Of a DNA stretch of 5,449 nt, positions 5,178 to 5,449 are shown piece after piece (positions within the stretch are counted from its first letter, which is position 1; every line of letters starts with the position of its first letter). This stretch comes from an uncultured bacterium (GTDB taxonomy: Bacteria > Cyanobacteriota > Vampirovibrionia > Gastranaerophilales > Gastranaerophilaceae). A model generated the notes under the pieces. The model searched no databases, was not told the origin of the DNA, and was given only the letters and a program-made list of their open reading frames with translations. The DNA lies in assembly GCA_902464375.1 (NCBI GenBank), contig CABQIM010000102.1:1-5449 (forward strand), read 5' to 3'. Made by a program: the position numbers and the translations under genes.

Positions 5178-5219
5178 ATTAACTCTCGTTAGATAAAGGA
5201 GTGGAGGAGAAAATAAAGA
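5150..5219 (-). ncRNA. Possible small RNA or attenuated leader with anti-SD-like segment
   Basis: A TATAAT at 5226-5231 (minus; no good -35) would give an RNA starting near 5219 and ending at the terminator at 5150, about 70 nt. It would carry CTCCTCC and CTCCTTT (complements of 5203-5209 and 5195-5201), then a small TAAC/GTTA hairpin with a GAGA loop (5179-5190), then the terminator. The C/U-rich unpaired segment plus terminator hairpin is the usual architecture of small regulatory RNAs that pair with ribosome sites. CACTCCTTTAT is perfectly complementary over 11 nt to the lpxD ribosome site region. No known riboswitch or RNA family was recognised, and the promoter is weak, so this is a hypothesis. 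Confidence 0.2.
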
Positions 5220-5449
5220 AAAGAGATTATACTTTATTAATTCCACATTATATATATTTATAACACTTTTTATATCACATTGTTACAAATATTTACATTA
5301 CTTTTGTTTTTTTGAATTTTATTACTGATTAGAATTCACTATTTATAGCGATAAGAGTGATTTTGAAATTCTTAAATTGTTTTTATATACAAATCTTTAT
5401 ATAAAAAATATATAAACTTTTGTAACAAAAATAAAGACTTGTGAAATTG
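5178..5449. other. AT-rich intergenic region without a recognisable gene
   Basis: About 270 bp with no ORF of credible length on either strand; the minus-strand ATGs at this end run into stops within a few codons. It holds the C/U-rich (minus) or GGAG-rich (plus) patch at 5195-5209 and many TATA-like words. It also has two copies of a TTGT-N-ACAA dyad: TTGTTACAA at 5280-5288 and TTTTGTAACAAAA at 5418-5430, with centres 140 bp apart. It is probably the control region for dapB and perhaps for a gene to the right of the window. Confidence 0.6.
5377..5405 (+). promoter_or_regulatory. Candidate rightward promoter near the window edge
   Basis: TTGTTT (5377-5382) and TATAAA (5400-5405) are spaced by exactly 17 bp on the plus strand and would start transcription near 5412, toward a gene outside the window. 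The TTTTGTAACAAAA dyad at 5418-5430 would lie just downstream of the start, a typical repressor position. In sequence this AT-rich such matches arise easily, and no coding start is visible before the edge. Confidence 0.22.

Noticed and set aside
5117..5179. Twenty-residue hydrophobic ORF on the minus strand (starts MPQQIAAF)
   Set aside because: It begins at the base of the terminator stem and runs through its T-tract and the putative promoter, so its hydrophobic codons follow from T-richness. Only a weak GAGAG lies upstream.
5201..5263. Plus-strand GTG ORF of 20 codons behind an AAAGGAG
   Set aside because: The GGAG overlaps the GTG itself, leaving no spacing for initiation, and the product is a short low-complexity peptide.
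5091..5449. Lysine riboswitch, T-box or other known leader for dapB
   Set aside because: No AGAGGTGC-type lysine riboswitch core, no T-box GGTGG sequence and no extended set of GC-paired stems; apart from the terminator and a 4-bp TAAC/GTTA hairpin, no stem worth calling was seen.

Overview
The window is a tightly packed, single-strand gene cluster. All seven genes read on the minus strand, so transcription runs from right to left. The DNA is AT-rich and the genes use strong AAAGGAG/GGAGG-type ribosome binding sites. The gene content (DAP/lysine genes, an ADP-heptose nucleotidyltransferase, and lipid A genes with the fatty acid dehydratase) indicates a Gram-negative, LPS-making bacterium. The lpxC-fabZ order, the low GC, the DapB variant with an SVRMPG segment and the GC-rich interspersed palindromes would fit a non-photosynthetic relative of cyanobacteria (Gastranaerophilales/Vampirovibrionia, 'Melainabacteria'). 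That placement is an inference with low to moderate confidence, not a demonstrated identity.

Layout in transcription order: an AT-rich intergenic stretch (5091-5449) holds a minus-strand intrinsic terminator (5150-5177), a C/U-rich segment that could belong to a small RNA or leader, and a candidate promoter for the first gene. Then come dapB (4344-5090), asd (3315-4328), an unrecognised 68-residue gene (3109-3315), rfaE2 (2641-3108) and lpxD (1519-2625). Gaps between these are 15 nt or less, or the genes touch or overlap by 1 nt, so they look like one transcription unit. A 174-bp spacer (1345-1518) follows, with three palindromes, a four-tract guanine-quadruplex motif and a 9+9 dyad just upstream of lpxC. 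Last are lpxC (508-1344) and fabZ (10-489), 18 nt apart. fabZ ends 9 bases before the window edge with no terminator in view, so the operon probably continues.

The genes supply envelope precursors. asd and dapB feed meso-diaminopimelate for peptidoglycan and lysine. RfaE2 makes the activated heptose for the LPS inner core. LpxC and LpxD perform the second and third steps of lipid A synthesis, and FabZ competes with LpxC-directed flux for the shared 3-hydroxyacyl-ACP pool. The enzymes are ordinary and recognisable. The less explained material lies in the 68-residue gene and the two intergenic regions. No new enzymatic or defence system is evident.
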